From contig CM046844.1 of NCBI GenBank assembly GCA_025618425.1, forward strand, positions 17,409,911 through 17,473,910: DNA of 64,000 bases, in the 5' to 3' direction. How positions within the stretch are numbered: position 1 is the first letter of the stretch; every line of letters begins with the position of its first letter. The position numbers were made by a program, and so were the translations under genes. The notes beneath the pieces are model-generated. The model did no database searches. It was given only the letters and a program-made list of their open reading frames with translations, and was not told the origin of the DNA. This stretch comes from Heliocidaris tuberculata (Eukaryota; Echinodermata; Echinoidea; Camarodonta; Echinometridae). Below are positions 26,034-36,389 of the stretch, piece by piece.

Positions 26034-26221
26034 ATTCCAGCAGAAAGTGTATTGTCCTCTACGCGGGTTTCAACAGGTAGGTTGTTGTTGTTGAAGTTGT
26101 TATCTAGTACCTCATTTGGTGCAAACTGGACGCCCCGTTGGACCCCGCGTACCATTTGGGCTTCTGATAATCCCAAAACCAGCAAGAGAAGGGCAATTAT
26201 CCTCGGTAAAATTCCTTCCAT
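26034..26221 (-). CDS. first coding exon of an unidentified secreted protein
   Basis: The minus-strand exon runs from the ATG at 26221 to the last exon base at 26034: 62 complete codons plus two bases, so the intron is phase 2. The start is well supported. The ATG sits in a near-ideal CACCATGG context, and an in-frame TGA occurs eight codons upstream, so the frame cannot extend 5'. Residues 1-22 form a classic signal peptide: short N-region MEGILPR, hydrophobic core IIALLLLVLGL, then SEA-Q as a likely cleavage site. The mature part seen here is polar, with two RGVQ words and an Asn-rich run (NNFNNNN near residues 42-48), without cysteines. The exon ends at GTAAGT (26033-26028), a consensus donor; without splicing the frame meets TAA at once. 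I recognise no family. A matrix protein or peptide precursor is possible, but no function is claimed. The 141-codon plus-strand frame over the same DNA is an antisense shadow. Confidence 0.7.
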
Positions 26222-26665
26222 GGTGACGGTGAAGAGATACTCTCAGCTTATAAATTCAACAATTCGGTTTTTTTTTCTAACAAACTTGATAAATATGATT
26301 ACACAAAAGCGTTCAACGCTTCAGTGTGCCGCCTCCTCTCACGCCCGGCTTGTAAGGTGTTCCAACGAACGCCGAGTTCAAAATACAGTAATATTCCTGA
26401 TGAGGTAAGAATCCACAGTATTGTACATTTAAATCCAATTACGATCAAGTTCTGGTGAGATTGAATCAGATAAATAGCTTGAAACCTGTTAATTCAGTTC
26501 AACCAATAGATCCATCTGAGCTAAAGTGTATACGACTTGAATGAGCTCCTGTGCCGTGCACTCTCTGAGTGCTACTCATCCATGAATGGCATACGTTTGG
26601 TCCGCACACCACGAACTTTGCAAACCGTACACGAATGTCGTGAAAAGGGGTAGTCACTCAAAGTC

Positions 26666-26696
26666 TGACGTCATGCAGAAAAGAACTTCTGATTGG
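26666..26696 (-). promoter_or_regulatory. CRE octamer and inverted CCAAT box upstream of the secreted-protein exon
   Basis: TGACGTCA (26666-26673), the palindromic CREB/ATF site, and ATTGG (26692-26696; CCAAT on the minus strand) lie 20 bases apart, 445-475 bases upstream of the ATG at 26221. The surrounding 26560-26800 is visibly richer in CpG than its neighbours. Spacing to the ATG would need a long 5' untranslated region or a 5' untranslated exon. A TTTATAAG word (about 26247-26254) is too close to the ATG to be the TATA box. The assignment as promoter is inference. Confidence 0.35.
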
Positions 26697-27218
26697 TTGT
26701 AGACTTTCTGGCCACGCGCTGCAACAGTTATGTCATCAAAACTTTTTATTTTTCGCCGTCTGCCAACCTGCTACGACTGGCGGCGAGGCTTGAAGTTTCG
26801 GCCTTGCAAGAAAAGTGAAAAAGCTAGAATTCTGATAATCTTTTAGAGGTTTTAACACCTCGATATAAGATATGAATCGCAAGTTGTTGATTCAAAAGGT
26901 GAATTGCCGTTTATCAAAAAAGAGGAATCGAGATGTACTGAGCGACATGAATAGATATAGAGGAAAAGAGAGTCGAAGATTCAGTGAAACTTATTCCGTT
27001 CGAAGACGGCATGATAAAAGCTAACTCGATATAGAATGTGATACGAAATACGTGAGAGATATAACTGTTTCATGTCTTTTCTAGCATTCAAAACGCTTTC
27101 AGTATTATGAATATTCTTCAGAGAAGGTTTAGGTTGATTCTTATCTCAAATTGGGTACTCAATATTGTATTCATGGAAAGTACGGAAAAATCATCAAAAT
27201 GCATCTCGCAGAATAAGC

Positions 27219-27330
27219 CCCCCCCCACACACCCCCACCCCCGCTGTATAATGCTTTCACATAACACCCCCCTCTCTCTCTCTCTCTCTTTCTCCCTTTC
27301 TCTCTTTCTCTCACACCCTATATTTTTCCC
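27219..27330. repeat. poly-C / CA / CT low-complexity tract
   Basis: C-rich sequence at 27219-27241, then C6 and (CT)n at about 27266-27310, with CT-rich sequence beyond. Confidence 0.85.
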
Positions 27331-27339
27331 CATTCTCTT

Positions 27340-28510
27340 TCTCCCTTCTTCTCTTTCATCTATGCCTATGAAGAACTAACACCATCCTGAGATGGATTTC
27401 TTTTAATCCCATCAGAATTATGCATGTTCAATAAAATTAAAATATTAAACAAATATAATTTCCAAATCTACACTGGCTGGGGATTTTTTTCTTCAAAACT
27501 GTTTTAAAAATCAATATCGGAATTTATATTTTGCAGAATGTTATCCTAAGGTGGACAACCGTGTGTTTATTCAACAAGAGGGGACACTGACCAGTGAATA
27601 AAATACTAGCTACCGAGCGGGGAAAGTTCGGGAGAGGGGTCATTTTTTATGTCTTTCCACTCTCTCTCTCTTTCTCTATCTTTTTACAATTCAGTGTGTA
27701 TATGTGTGTGTTTGTGTGGGGGGTAAACCCATTAGCCCGTGACAGCCCCCATCTCCCCCCCCCCCCCTCCTGCATCAGTCCTCATGCTTTTGCATGTGAC
27801 TGGAAACCTTCGAAGGCTTCTTGAATTGAAAGGAGGCATCCAACTCTGTATGATCTCTTTCAAGGGTAAGGAACAATACGCCATCTACGGTTAAAACATT
27901 ACATCATCTCGATGTCGTGCATCGTTCCTTGTTTTCTGTAATCATCAGATCATTATGCTATGTCAAAATATTTTAATGTCTTTGTTATGTTCTTGAAATA
28001 GATGATAAAAATGACACTTCCTGTTCTTTAAAGAATCTTTAAAAGGGCATAATTAGGAAAATGTGAAAACATTAATTGTGGATTTGATTTATAATTCTAT
28101 GCATTTATAGCCCAGCTGTAACATTTTAATGTTTTCCTGTATGTTTGGCTGTTATCACCTCCCCCGACTGTAGCCAATGCCCCTTCCCCTCCAAGTCGCT
28201 CTTGGCGCTGTGGGTCATTCAGTTTAATGTGTATCATAACTGCACCGAATTCCGCCAAGGAGTTCATTAAAAAATTTTATGGGAGTTACGAGACAGGTTG
28301 AATACCTCCAGGGCTCTAACATTTATTTCTCTTATTCATCTTTTCATAAATTTTATCTTCATTTCATTGACTTTTTTGAGGACTTGTGTATCAACATCCT
28401 GGAACGTATAATATGTCACAATTATTCATCCCTTTATACTATTTGTGGTTTCTTTCTTTTTTCCCCCATGAAATAACATTTTCATTTCTATACCCTATGT
28501 TATTTAGTTT
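27340..28510. other. no gene recognised
   Basis: AT-rich sequence with a short CT tract near 27660 and C13 near 27756. No supported exon. Confidence 0.4.
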
Positions 28511-28519
28511 GCCCTGTCT

Positions 28520-28870
28520 TCTTTTTCTTCTTCTTCCTCCTCCTCCTCCTCCTACTACTACTACTAACTATGACGACTACTACTAAGTACTACTACTAAG
28601 TACTACCGTTATATTTTTATGATTGTTGTTATTATTATTATTATTTTTTTATCATTATTGTTATTATTATCATTATTATCATCATCATTATTATTACAAT
28701 TATTATTATTGTTGTTGTTGTTGTTGCTGTTATTATTATTATTATTATTATTATTAATAATAATAATAATAATAATAATGATAATAATAACAATAATACT
28801 ATTATTATTATTATTATTATTATTATCATCATCATCATCATTGTCATCATCATTGTTATTATTATTATTT
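28520..28870. repeat. compound trinucleotide repeat with inverted blocks
   Basis: The blocks run (TTC)n, (CCT)n, (ACT)n, then long AT-rich trinucleotides. In the core, (TTA)n at about 28731-28755 switches to (TAA)n at about 28756-28798 and back to (ATT)n at about 28800-28826. The adjacent blocks are inverted complements and can pair into hairpins. Poly-Leu and poly-Ile/Met frames are artefacts. Confidence 0.9.
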
Positions 28871-28989
28871 ATCTTCCTCTTCTGCTGCTCTTATTCTGTT
28901 CTTCTTTTTGTTCAATTATTTTCCTTTCCCTTCACATTTTCTGTAATTAGATACAGTCCATCATCTGTCGTTTTCTTGTTATGCCTTCT

Positions 28990-30530
28990 TTCTTTCTTTC
29001 TTTCTTTATAGGGATCTGTGTTTTGGCTGAACTATATTTCCATCATGACGTCATTGTATTTTTGGTGGTTTGCACACTGTCATATTCTACATGATCATTG
29101 TGACCTACTCCGCCCCTCCTTAGCCTATAAAATAAATTATATTTACTCATAAAATTCAACCAAAGGGACCTACATCATTCCGATCATAAACTCGTGAAAG
29201 TATAACGGAGGCGATACGCAACTCTTATTAACCCTTAAACAACCGCAGCCGCCTAAATTCAAACTTTAAAACCATATCAAGAGTTTAAAACTTGCCACAA
29301 TAAAGAAATTAAAAAACGAGAAAGAATCGTGAAAAAATGTCTAAAATTTGTTGGAAAAGGTTGATTACGTGTAGTATAAAATAATAATTGCATGTGTATT
29401 GTGAGGTTTTCGAATCATCTAAAGGATAACAAATTTTCGCTATCTTGGTGAACAAAATCCACATAGATTATAGTGAAAAGCACTGCAAACAGATATGGGT
29501 CTACAGCACAGATAAACGACATCAGACTTTGGTCCAAAGATGTAAGATACTTTCCATACATTGTCATAATTCGAAATATGAGAGCACTACAAGATCAATC
29601 CTTTTCATAGGACAACGCTAGTATGATTTACTTCCATTTTACAATTAAAGGAATTAGAAAGCTCACAAAATATTTTACCAGAACTCAATATTATCCTAAA
29701 AGCTTCTCACTTGAATGATAAGAAGGGTTAAACTACACATTGACAACATTGCCTTCAAAACCTCGCGTTGTCCCTTCCGTGGAGAAGCCGATTCACTGAA
29801 AAGTCAATTTTTATTTGCAAAGTTCAAACTCAGCAGGCCGTTATACTGTCACGAGCTCGTAAACTTCATTGTGAAAAATCTTGGATTTCAAATATAGCCC
29901 ACGAAAAACAAGCATTTTTCCAACGACATCTTGACGCCTATATGCCCTTATTCTGTCATTATGATTAAAGTTATTAGCTTTATTTTTATAAATACTTACT
30001 TTACTCTTTAGAAAATATTATTTTGAAAAATATTCTAGAAATTAATATGAAGGTCAGATATTTTTCTGAAATTATTCACTTTCTGAGAAATCACGTAATG
30101 ATTTTGAATTCAAAATATTTTAATAGCTCTTATTCGATTAACATTTTCTTTACACTTAGATTACTTTGTACTCTAAACGTTTATTAGATTTGTATTTTTA
30201 GATTTAATTTTTCGAAGTTAAACGTTTTAAAACGTGTAAATGAAAATGATATCACGAGGTGAAGATACACAACTCCAACACAACTTCCCATTGACGTTTA
30301 TTTTTTGATTTTATGCTTTTCCTCATAATTTTTTTTTTTCAAGTGATCAATACAGGGGGCGGACACGTGATCCCTTGTAAAATAAAATATGCGCATTCCG
30401 CCTGCCCTCACAGAATTACCCAAGGAGGTGGGGGAGGTAGCAGCAAAATTTTGCTTTCCCGACGTGATTTTGTTTTTCTCCGTTAGGAATATGTTTTCTG
30501 GAATATAATCCCACCGGCCGACATAAATTT
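28990..30530. other. no gene recognised
   Basis: AT-rich unique sequence with one TGACGTCA octamer at 29046-29053. Frames are below 80 codons and unrecognised. Confidence 0.4.
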
Positions 30531-30540
30531 TCATTGTGAT

Positions 30541-30752
30541 TTTCCTCTCCTTTTCTCTTCTTTTTCATTCATTCATTCATTTTTTCTTTCTTTCTTTTTA
30601 TCTTTCTTCCTTCCATTCTTTCTTTCTTCCTTCCATTCTTTGTTCCTTCCTTTCTTTCTTCATTTCTTCCTTCCTTGCTTTCTTTCTGTCTTCCTTCCTT
30701 TCCTTCTTTCTTTCTTTCTTCCTTCCTTCCTTTCTTTCTTTCCCTTTTTTAA
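30541..30752. repeat. (TTTC)n/(TTCC)n pyrimidine tract
   Basis: About 210 bases composed almost wholly of interleaved TTTC and TTCC units. The Phe/Leu/Ser-rich frames on the plus strand and Lys/Arg-rich frames on the minus strand are translations of the repeat. Confidence 0.92.
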
Positions 30753-31520
30753 AAGGGGGAGGGTGGCTCTTTTGACGCTCTTGATCAACCTATATGCAAT
30801 ATGCTGCAGAAAAATTATCTTAGAACGGCAAATCAATTCAATAGATTGCGTTTTATATTTCAAATTCGTAAACACTGCCAATCGTAACCGCGAATCCACC
30901 TGTACAAGCTCACAAGGCTCTGTTGATCTGCAGACGAAATGAATGACACCGTTCTGTTGACACCATAAATATGATTTTTATTGCTTGCCTTCAGGATCAA
31001 ACGAAAATCTTGGTATCGGAAAGTCAGAATTCTCATTCCGGAGTTCCAAACGCGAAGGTGAAAAGGAAGATCACGCCTCCCTGTTTGCGGAGAGTTAAGA
31101 ATAAATTGTAGGGTTAAAGTAAAGAAATCTTATCTCACAACAGTTTATCCAGCAAAAAACGATTCTAGATTGTTGAAATTGGGGGAAGGGGGATTCAATC
31201 TTACTAAGCAAACTATTAACCAGCTTTTCAAGTTGAATTGTCGTTTTGGAAGGTGACAGGTAGATAGGTTCGCGAGCACTTTTGAAATAATTCATATTGA
31301 TGCATGTACGATGTAGCATTACAGTTGGAGCGAAAATGTTGTTTTAAGATTTCGAAGTTCCGTCGTGGGAAGACATGCACATGTCATTATTCAAACACGC
31401 ACATTTTGTTAATACATTATCATATATGATTTTATATACGGACAGGTTACATCGGATTTATTCTAGCGTCGCCATTTCTTCTCCATGATGTTGTTCTCTT
31501 GTCATTTTATTCATCACCAT

Positions 31521-31589
31521 GCTGCTGCTGCTGCTGCTGATGATGATGACCATGATGATGATTACCATGATGATAATTATCGTCGTCAT
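31521..31589. repeat. (CTG)n-(ATG)n trinucleotide repeat
   Basis: Six CTG units at 31521-31539 lead into an interrupted (ATG)n array, then GTC units to about 31589. Confidence 0.85.
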
Positions 31590-31729
31590 CATATCTTTTG
31601 CTTCCCATTTTTATTACAGTAAGTAAAGATGGATGCATTCATATTGGGGTGATATCCTTTCTATTTTTTTCTTCTCCTTTTTGTTGTTGTAATGTTTAAT
31701 ATTATGTCTCTCTTGTGCTCACGAATTAA

Positions 31730-31799
31730 CCTATTACCTACGGTGCACACGGTCCCTGTATTAAGGCTATGGGAATTAGAGAATTTAATAGTCAACGGG
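31730..31799 (-). mobile_element. TTAA-flanked mini-element, copy B
   Basis: TTAA at 31726-31729 and 31800-31803 bracket a 70-base insert. Read on the minus strand it begins CCCGTTGACTATTAAATTC and matches copy A (21954-22035) through CATAG.CT and CAGGGACC to an AGGTTAA end. Two dispersed copies sharing both ends and the TTAA target support mobility. Confidence 0.6.
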
Positions 31800-31809
31800 T
31801 TAACTGAAT

Positions 31810-34225
31810 GACTGCTAACTTTACCAGGTATTCCGGCTTGAAGCTTTCTCTGAGATTGGCGAGAATGCATGGGATAATATTATTATTCATTAAAACTATC
31901 CCCAAAATGCAAGTGCATAATATGTTTTTGTTGGTACATATCCTGGCAAAGCAAAAGAAAAATGCAGCAGAATCAACACGTAGCCCAAACTTCCAGATTT
32001 GCCACAAGAAATCCCAGGGGCTCTCAAATCATTCGGGTTTATTCCCTTGGAAATTTTCTGTGCATCCGGGTCGGGTTTTTTTTTCAAGTGAATAGGATGT
32101 GTTTTAGAATCACAGCGTCTGGAGGCATTCACATTATATTTCCTTTCCAAATGATGGGGGCAGTTTAAAGCACGATACGGTATAAACGGCCTTTAAACCA
32201 TGTTTCCCCAGATTTTTCAATTCATTTTAATGGATAGATAACAAGATATTCACAGTCTTTACTGGATGGTTTTTATCTTTTAAAATTTTCAATAAGCGCA
32301 TAAATCCTGAAATTTAGTCGTAGCACATTAAAATAGTAGAAAAACTGTATACCGTCATGACCATGACTACTGTTATTTCCGCCAAACCTGACAAAGTGCG
32401 TTTCAATTAGACTTGATAAAATTTAATAAAAGCTCTCTATATTCAAAAGATGAATTGACCCAAACTGTAGTTGCTTATAGGTGCACTGTAAATATGTTGC
32501 CATTACATTCTAAATGAAAGTAGAATGCTTATGCAGGGTAAGATAGTAACAAATACATTCAATCATAGCTCGGAAACTTTAGTAATTATAGGCCTACATT
32601 TTAATCACTGGGCTTGATCAATGTGTATGTTATTGATCTCTATTCTTGATAGGACTTATTCAATATAAAGTGTTGGCATGATAAGATGTTGACGCAAAAA
32701 ATGAACAAATAAAGAAAGACGTTATAGGAAACGTCGAAATTTTGTGAGCTAAATAAAAGAACTGCTGGATTAAAAAGCATGAAACTTTATATGCTTAAGT
32801 TTTGCGTCACCTTCTTTAAATGACTTTATAGGTGTGTATGTAAGCCTATCAAATCCTAGCAATAAGAGAGATCAATACATTAAAACGAATTTTTTTAACG
32901 GGATAAAGCGATCTCCAGGGGGCGTCACTACAGGACCCCCACTTGATTTTTTTCTGGCAAATGCATTATTCATTTCGGCAAAACTTTCCTCTCCATCTTG
33001 GAAAGCCCTTCTTGGCAGGGGCATTGCTATTTAAACCATTGGACACCGGTCGCTTTTACAAGACTTTTGCTTCCTTAACCTTCAACAATATTCAAGAAGT
33101 AGGAGAGATGGAGGAGGGGTGAAGCTCCAAGAAAAATAAATATCAGCACCTGCGCCAAAGGCCACTGTCTATTTCCGTGTCTGGTAGGTCACATCGAGGG
33201 CAAGTACTTCCGGATAACAAATTGGAATTTCTGCCACCTGAAGGTGAATCAGGTGGAGGCACATCGACATAGGCGTAAGGCGTACCGAGGGAGGGGGTGT
33301 TTGATGTGTTTAAACAATGTTCTAGAGCCTAGAATATGATGTGGCCATCAAACGATGAAACCATGTAATCGTTTTGAACGGCTTATGGCTCAATGTTCAA
33401 TTTGAATGTCAAAGATCATGCACAACATTGGAGGAAATTTAGGAATGAGGTGATGGCATTTCAGGTAATCGTGAACAAATATCCAACAGTCATGCATGTC
33501 GTTTTATTATTATTTACACAGCAGCAAGAGCTGAACATAGAAAACTAATTTTTATTTCCTAGGGGAAGTTTCGGGTTACGGTAACTTCAAGGGGTAAACA
33601 GAAGAGGAAAACAATTTGACGAGGACTTGACCGCCAGCGTTCATTTCCCGAGTTTGAGTGACGCGGAGGACTTTTCTGGTTACAACTGCAATTGGGCGGA
33701 GAGGGGGTAGGTCTGCTCCTAACTTTAAAGTCAGAAAATATACTACGAAGGGTAGAGCTGTAAGGGTTAAAGGTTTACACAGAAATCAGTGGTCACTTTA
33801 AAGTTCGTTCAAGTTGTACATGACTTGTACACATGTACATGTATGTACGTACTTTTTAATATTGGCACGGGGGGTGATGTTTTCGGGAGTTCGGACTTCG
33901 GCGAGCTGGATTGTATGGCAGTACTAGATTGAAATATGAGATATTAAAGGCCAAGCTTGGCAATTATTAATCTATATAAACTAAATATCTCGTAGAATCT
34001 CGTTAATCGCATTTTGGCCCGTTATCACTGATACAGCTTTCATCATAAGGGGTGCCAGTTTGCACCGATGTCGTTTGCCTGCCCATATAGGAAAAAAAAG
34101 TAATAAAAAGCTCAGTAAAGAAACAAGTGATGGCAGTGCCCCTTAATTAAAAGAAAATTTGTTTAAATAACATCAACGCCAGTGACCATGCCTACGAAAG
34201 GGAGGACCGTTTTGGTACTTCACAA
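31810..34225. other. no gene recognised
   Basis: AT-rich DNA. At 32917-32930 the word CAGGGGGCGTCACTA resembles the end of a hAT-like element, but no partner end was found. Short alternating GTACATGTAC words occur near 33815-33850. No supported exon. Confidence 0.35.
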
Positions 34226-34227
34226 AC

Positions 34228-34274
34228 CCACACACACACACCCATACATACATACATACATACATACATACATG
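34228..34274. repeat. (CA)n-(CATA)n microsatellite
   Basis: A short CA array at 34228-34241 continues as (CATA)n at 34243-34274. Confidence 0.9.
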
Positions 34275-34801
34275 TACATATCTCTCCTGTTTTCACGAAT
34301 CGAGAAACGAGAAATTGATCAATAGGGGGCAGCATACTCCCAAGCTGCCTGTGTGTCATGTGCAAGTTCTTTGGGTGTTTTTTCCCCTAGGCCTTTAAAC
34401 GTGGTGTCCGTCGGTTTCACCCACACCATGCCATTTAATTAATCGTGATAAATCATGATAAAGTGGGGAGCTTAAAAAAAACAAAACAAAGGAAAACTAC
34501 AATTGGATAAACAAACATGTCTTAAAGTTTTTGAATATTTTCACATCTCATTTTAATTTTCGTCAGAGGCCGATCATTGTGTTTACTTTAGCGCCCTTCC
34601 CCGTACATGTACCACCTTTACACGGGATTGAACGCGGTCTACAATCAATCGGTTCACCTACACTCCTCACATCTGCTTACCAGGTTCTTAACACCAAAAA
34701 CCCCGAAGTCAGACTACAGTTTCGATGCACGAACTCCTTTGATTCTTCTGATTTCTGACAATAAATATTTATCCTATGAAACTTATTTGATTCATTCTTA
34801 A

Positions 34802-34891
34802 TGTGGCCCTGTTAATTTGTGTCTATGTAGTAACTATATAGACACAAGTTGACAGGACCACATTCTGTTCTATTATTTTGTCTACAGAATG
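34802..34891. repeat. paired hairpins
   Basis: A 25-base arm at 34802-34826 pairs with 34838-34862 (three mismatches) across an 11-base loop. Directly after, CATTCTGT at 34861-34868 pairs with ACAGAATG at 34884-34891. The long-stem, short-loop shape resembles a small foldback element, or a folded RNA if transcribed. No TTAA or TA duplication was identified. Confidence 0.55.
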
Positions 34892-35190
34892 TGTTCACGT
34901 TTTGAATATTTTATCCTTGACCAATAAAATAAAATTATAGAAAATCAAATTTCCATATTAGTTGGCTTATTACTGGAACCATGTAACCTTAAACTGCATA
35001 TTACCAATGAACCAGAACATGAAAACAAGAGTGAGATTATTTCTTTTTTTCTTTTCTTTTTTCTCCACCCTAGTCTATCCGATAGAGGAGGTCGACCCCC
35101 TATCCACTATAATACCATAAGAACGACTCATTTTCTTAGGTTTCAGAGTGCATGAGACATATTTCCTGATTCCAATATAAGAGACAGATG

Positions 35191-35276
35191 TGACGTCATT
35201 GAGAATTGTAGGGGCCGGGGTATATGCCACACAAGCGGCAAAGTGAAAACACTTTTCACATAAAAACATGACGTCA
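35191..35276. promoter_or_regulatory. two CRE octamers 78 bp apart
   Basis: TGACGTCATTG at 35191 and TGACGTCATTC at 35269 are two full CREB/ATF palindromes within 86 bases, far from any recognised exon. They could be an enhancer, part of a repeat, or chance. Confidence 0.2.
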
Positions 35277-35339
35277 TTCATCAGTTATTCTTTATCCGAT
35301 AAAATGAACTCGTCTCTCAGAGGTTATGAAAATGTTGAG

Positions 35340-35593
35340 CAGTGGCGTAGCTAAAGGGGGCATGGGACACGTCAGTGAATGGCGGAAAGGGGAAAGGGGG
35401 ATAAAGAACGGGTGATAGGAATTAAGGGCAGCGCAAATATGATACTATTGGTTGGACGGTTAGACCCCTCTCAAGCACTCTACTCACTCGATAATGTTTT
35501 CTCGCATTTCATTAAGCTTGAAAGACTAGAGCCCCCCCCCCCCTCACACGACACCAGGGCCCCATCAATGGCTAGGCACAAGATGTGCCACTG
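35340..35593. mobile_element. hAT-like non-autonomous element, CAGTGGCGTAGC end
   Basis: It starts CAGTGGCGTAGCTAAAGG and ends TGTGCCACTG, with a C13 tract near the right end. Termini match CAG...CTG hAT style. The flanking 8-mers agree at only five positions, so the target duplication is not convincing. No coding capacity. Confidence 0.5.
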
Positions 35594-35934
35594 ATATAAA
35601 GACCCACATTGAGATGTGGCGTTTATCTGCGCTGCCCCCCCCCCACTCTCCCTCTAAATGAAAAGAGATAATGGAAAGAGCATTCGCCGAGAAAATTGAA
35701 ATGTTTATTGTTACTTAAAGCAGCAATAGGAAGAAAATCGATACGTTTGGTTTGAGAAAATTCATTAGCTAATGCAAATGGCATAAATCGTGAATATTTC
35801 TCTTTTCCGTACAATTCTCATGTTGCACCTCCATTCTCCCCCTCTTTTTCCTCTTTCCCCTTCTTTTTCTTTTCTTTTCTCCTCCCCTTTTTTCCCCTCC
35901 AATCAAGCTCAGCTGTCTCTTTCTTTTTTTGTAT

Positions 35935-36175
35935 GTAGTTATTTTCTTTTTTATATATTTATTATGTAATAATGTATTATGTACTGAGGGCACCCTCGCC
36001 CCAAGCTTTTGCTTTTAGAGGTGTGTCTCCAACTATGTACGTATCACATTAGTGTATATTTTGTCATATTTTTTGTTCAAAATATATTAACATTATTTGC
36101 TCATTTATTACATTGTATATTGAAAAGTTGGGAATAAATGTCTTTAAATTGAATTGAATTGAAATTGAAATCTAA
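35935..36175 (+). mobile_element. probable truncated LINE 3' end
   Basis: Sequence reading GAGGGCACCCTCGCCCCAAG, followed by GGTGTGTCTCCAAC, an AT-rich untranslated-like stretch and AATAAATGTC, ends in a short TTGAA-type tandem tail at 36148-36172. A 3' untranslated segment ending in short tandem units rather than poly-A is typical of some non-LTR retrotransposons (CR1/L2-like clades). No reverse-transcriptase frame precedes it, so the copy would be 5'-truncated. The clade is not determined; the assignment rests on my memory of similar tails. Confidence 0.45.
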
Positions 36176-36217
36176 ATAAGACACTAAGTATGGTGCTCAT
36201 GACAGTATATGACTGTG

Positions 36218-36380
36218 CAGGGGCGGATCCAGGATTTTGTAAAAGAGGGGGGCACAGAGCCGGAAAAGTACACAATTAAGGGGGTAATTCATTTCATTGT
36301 GTACTTAATTTAAGGTATGCCAGGTGGGTTTCAAAAGAGGGGGCACGGGCCGGTTTTCTCCCTTTGTAGATCCGCCACTG
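36218..36380. mobile_element. hAT-like non-autonomous element with 8-bp TSD
   Basis: A 163-bp element that starts CAGGGGCGGATCCAGG and ends AGATCCGCCACTG. Flanks are TGACTGTG (36210-36217) and TGATTGTG (36381-36388), a 7/8 target duplication. CAG/CTG termini plus an 8-bp duplication indicate hAT. The interior is G-rich, with a small inverted repeat (GTACACAATTAAG / TTGTGTACTTAATT area). The left end matches the short element at 23211-23277. Confidence 0.75.
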
Positions 36381-36389
36381 TGATTGTGT

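Noticed and set aside
26247..26254. TTTATAAG as a TATA box for the minus-strand gene
   Set aside because: It lies only about 26-33 bases before the ATG, which would place transcription start at or after the start codon.
25983..26408. 141-codon plus frame
   Set aside because: Antisense to the signal-peptide exon; that exon has start, stop and splice evidence and this frame has none.
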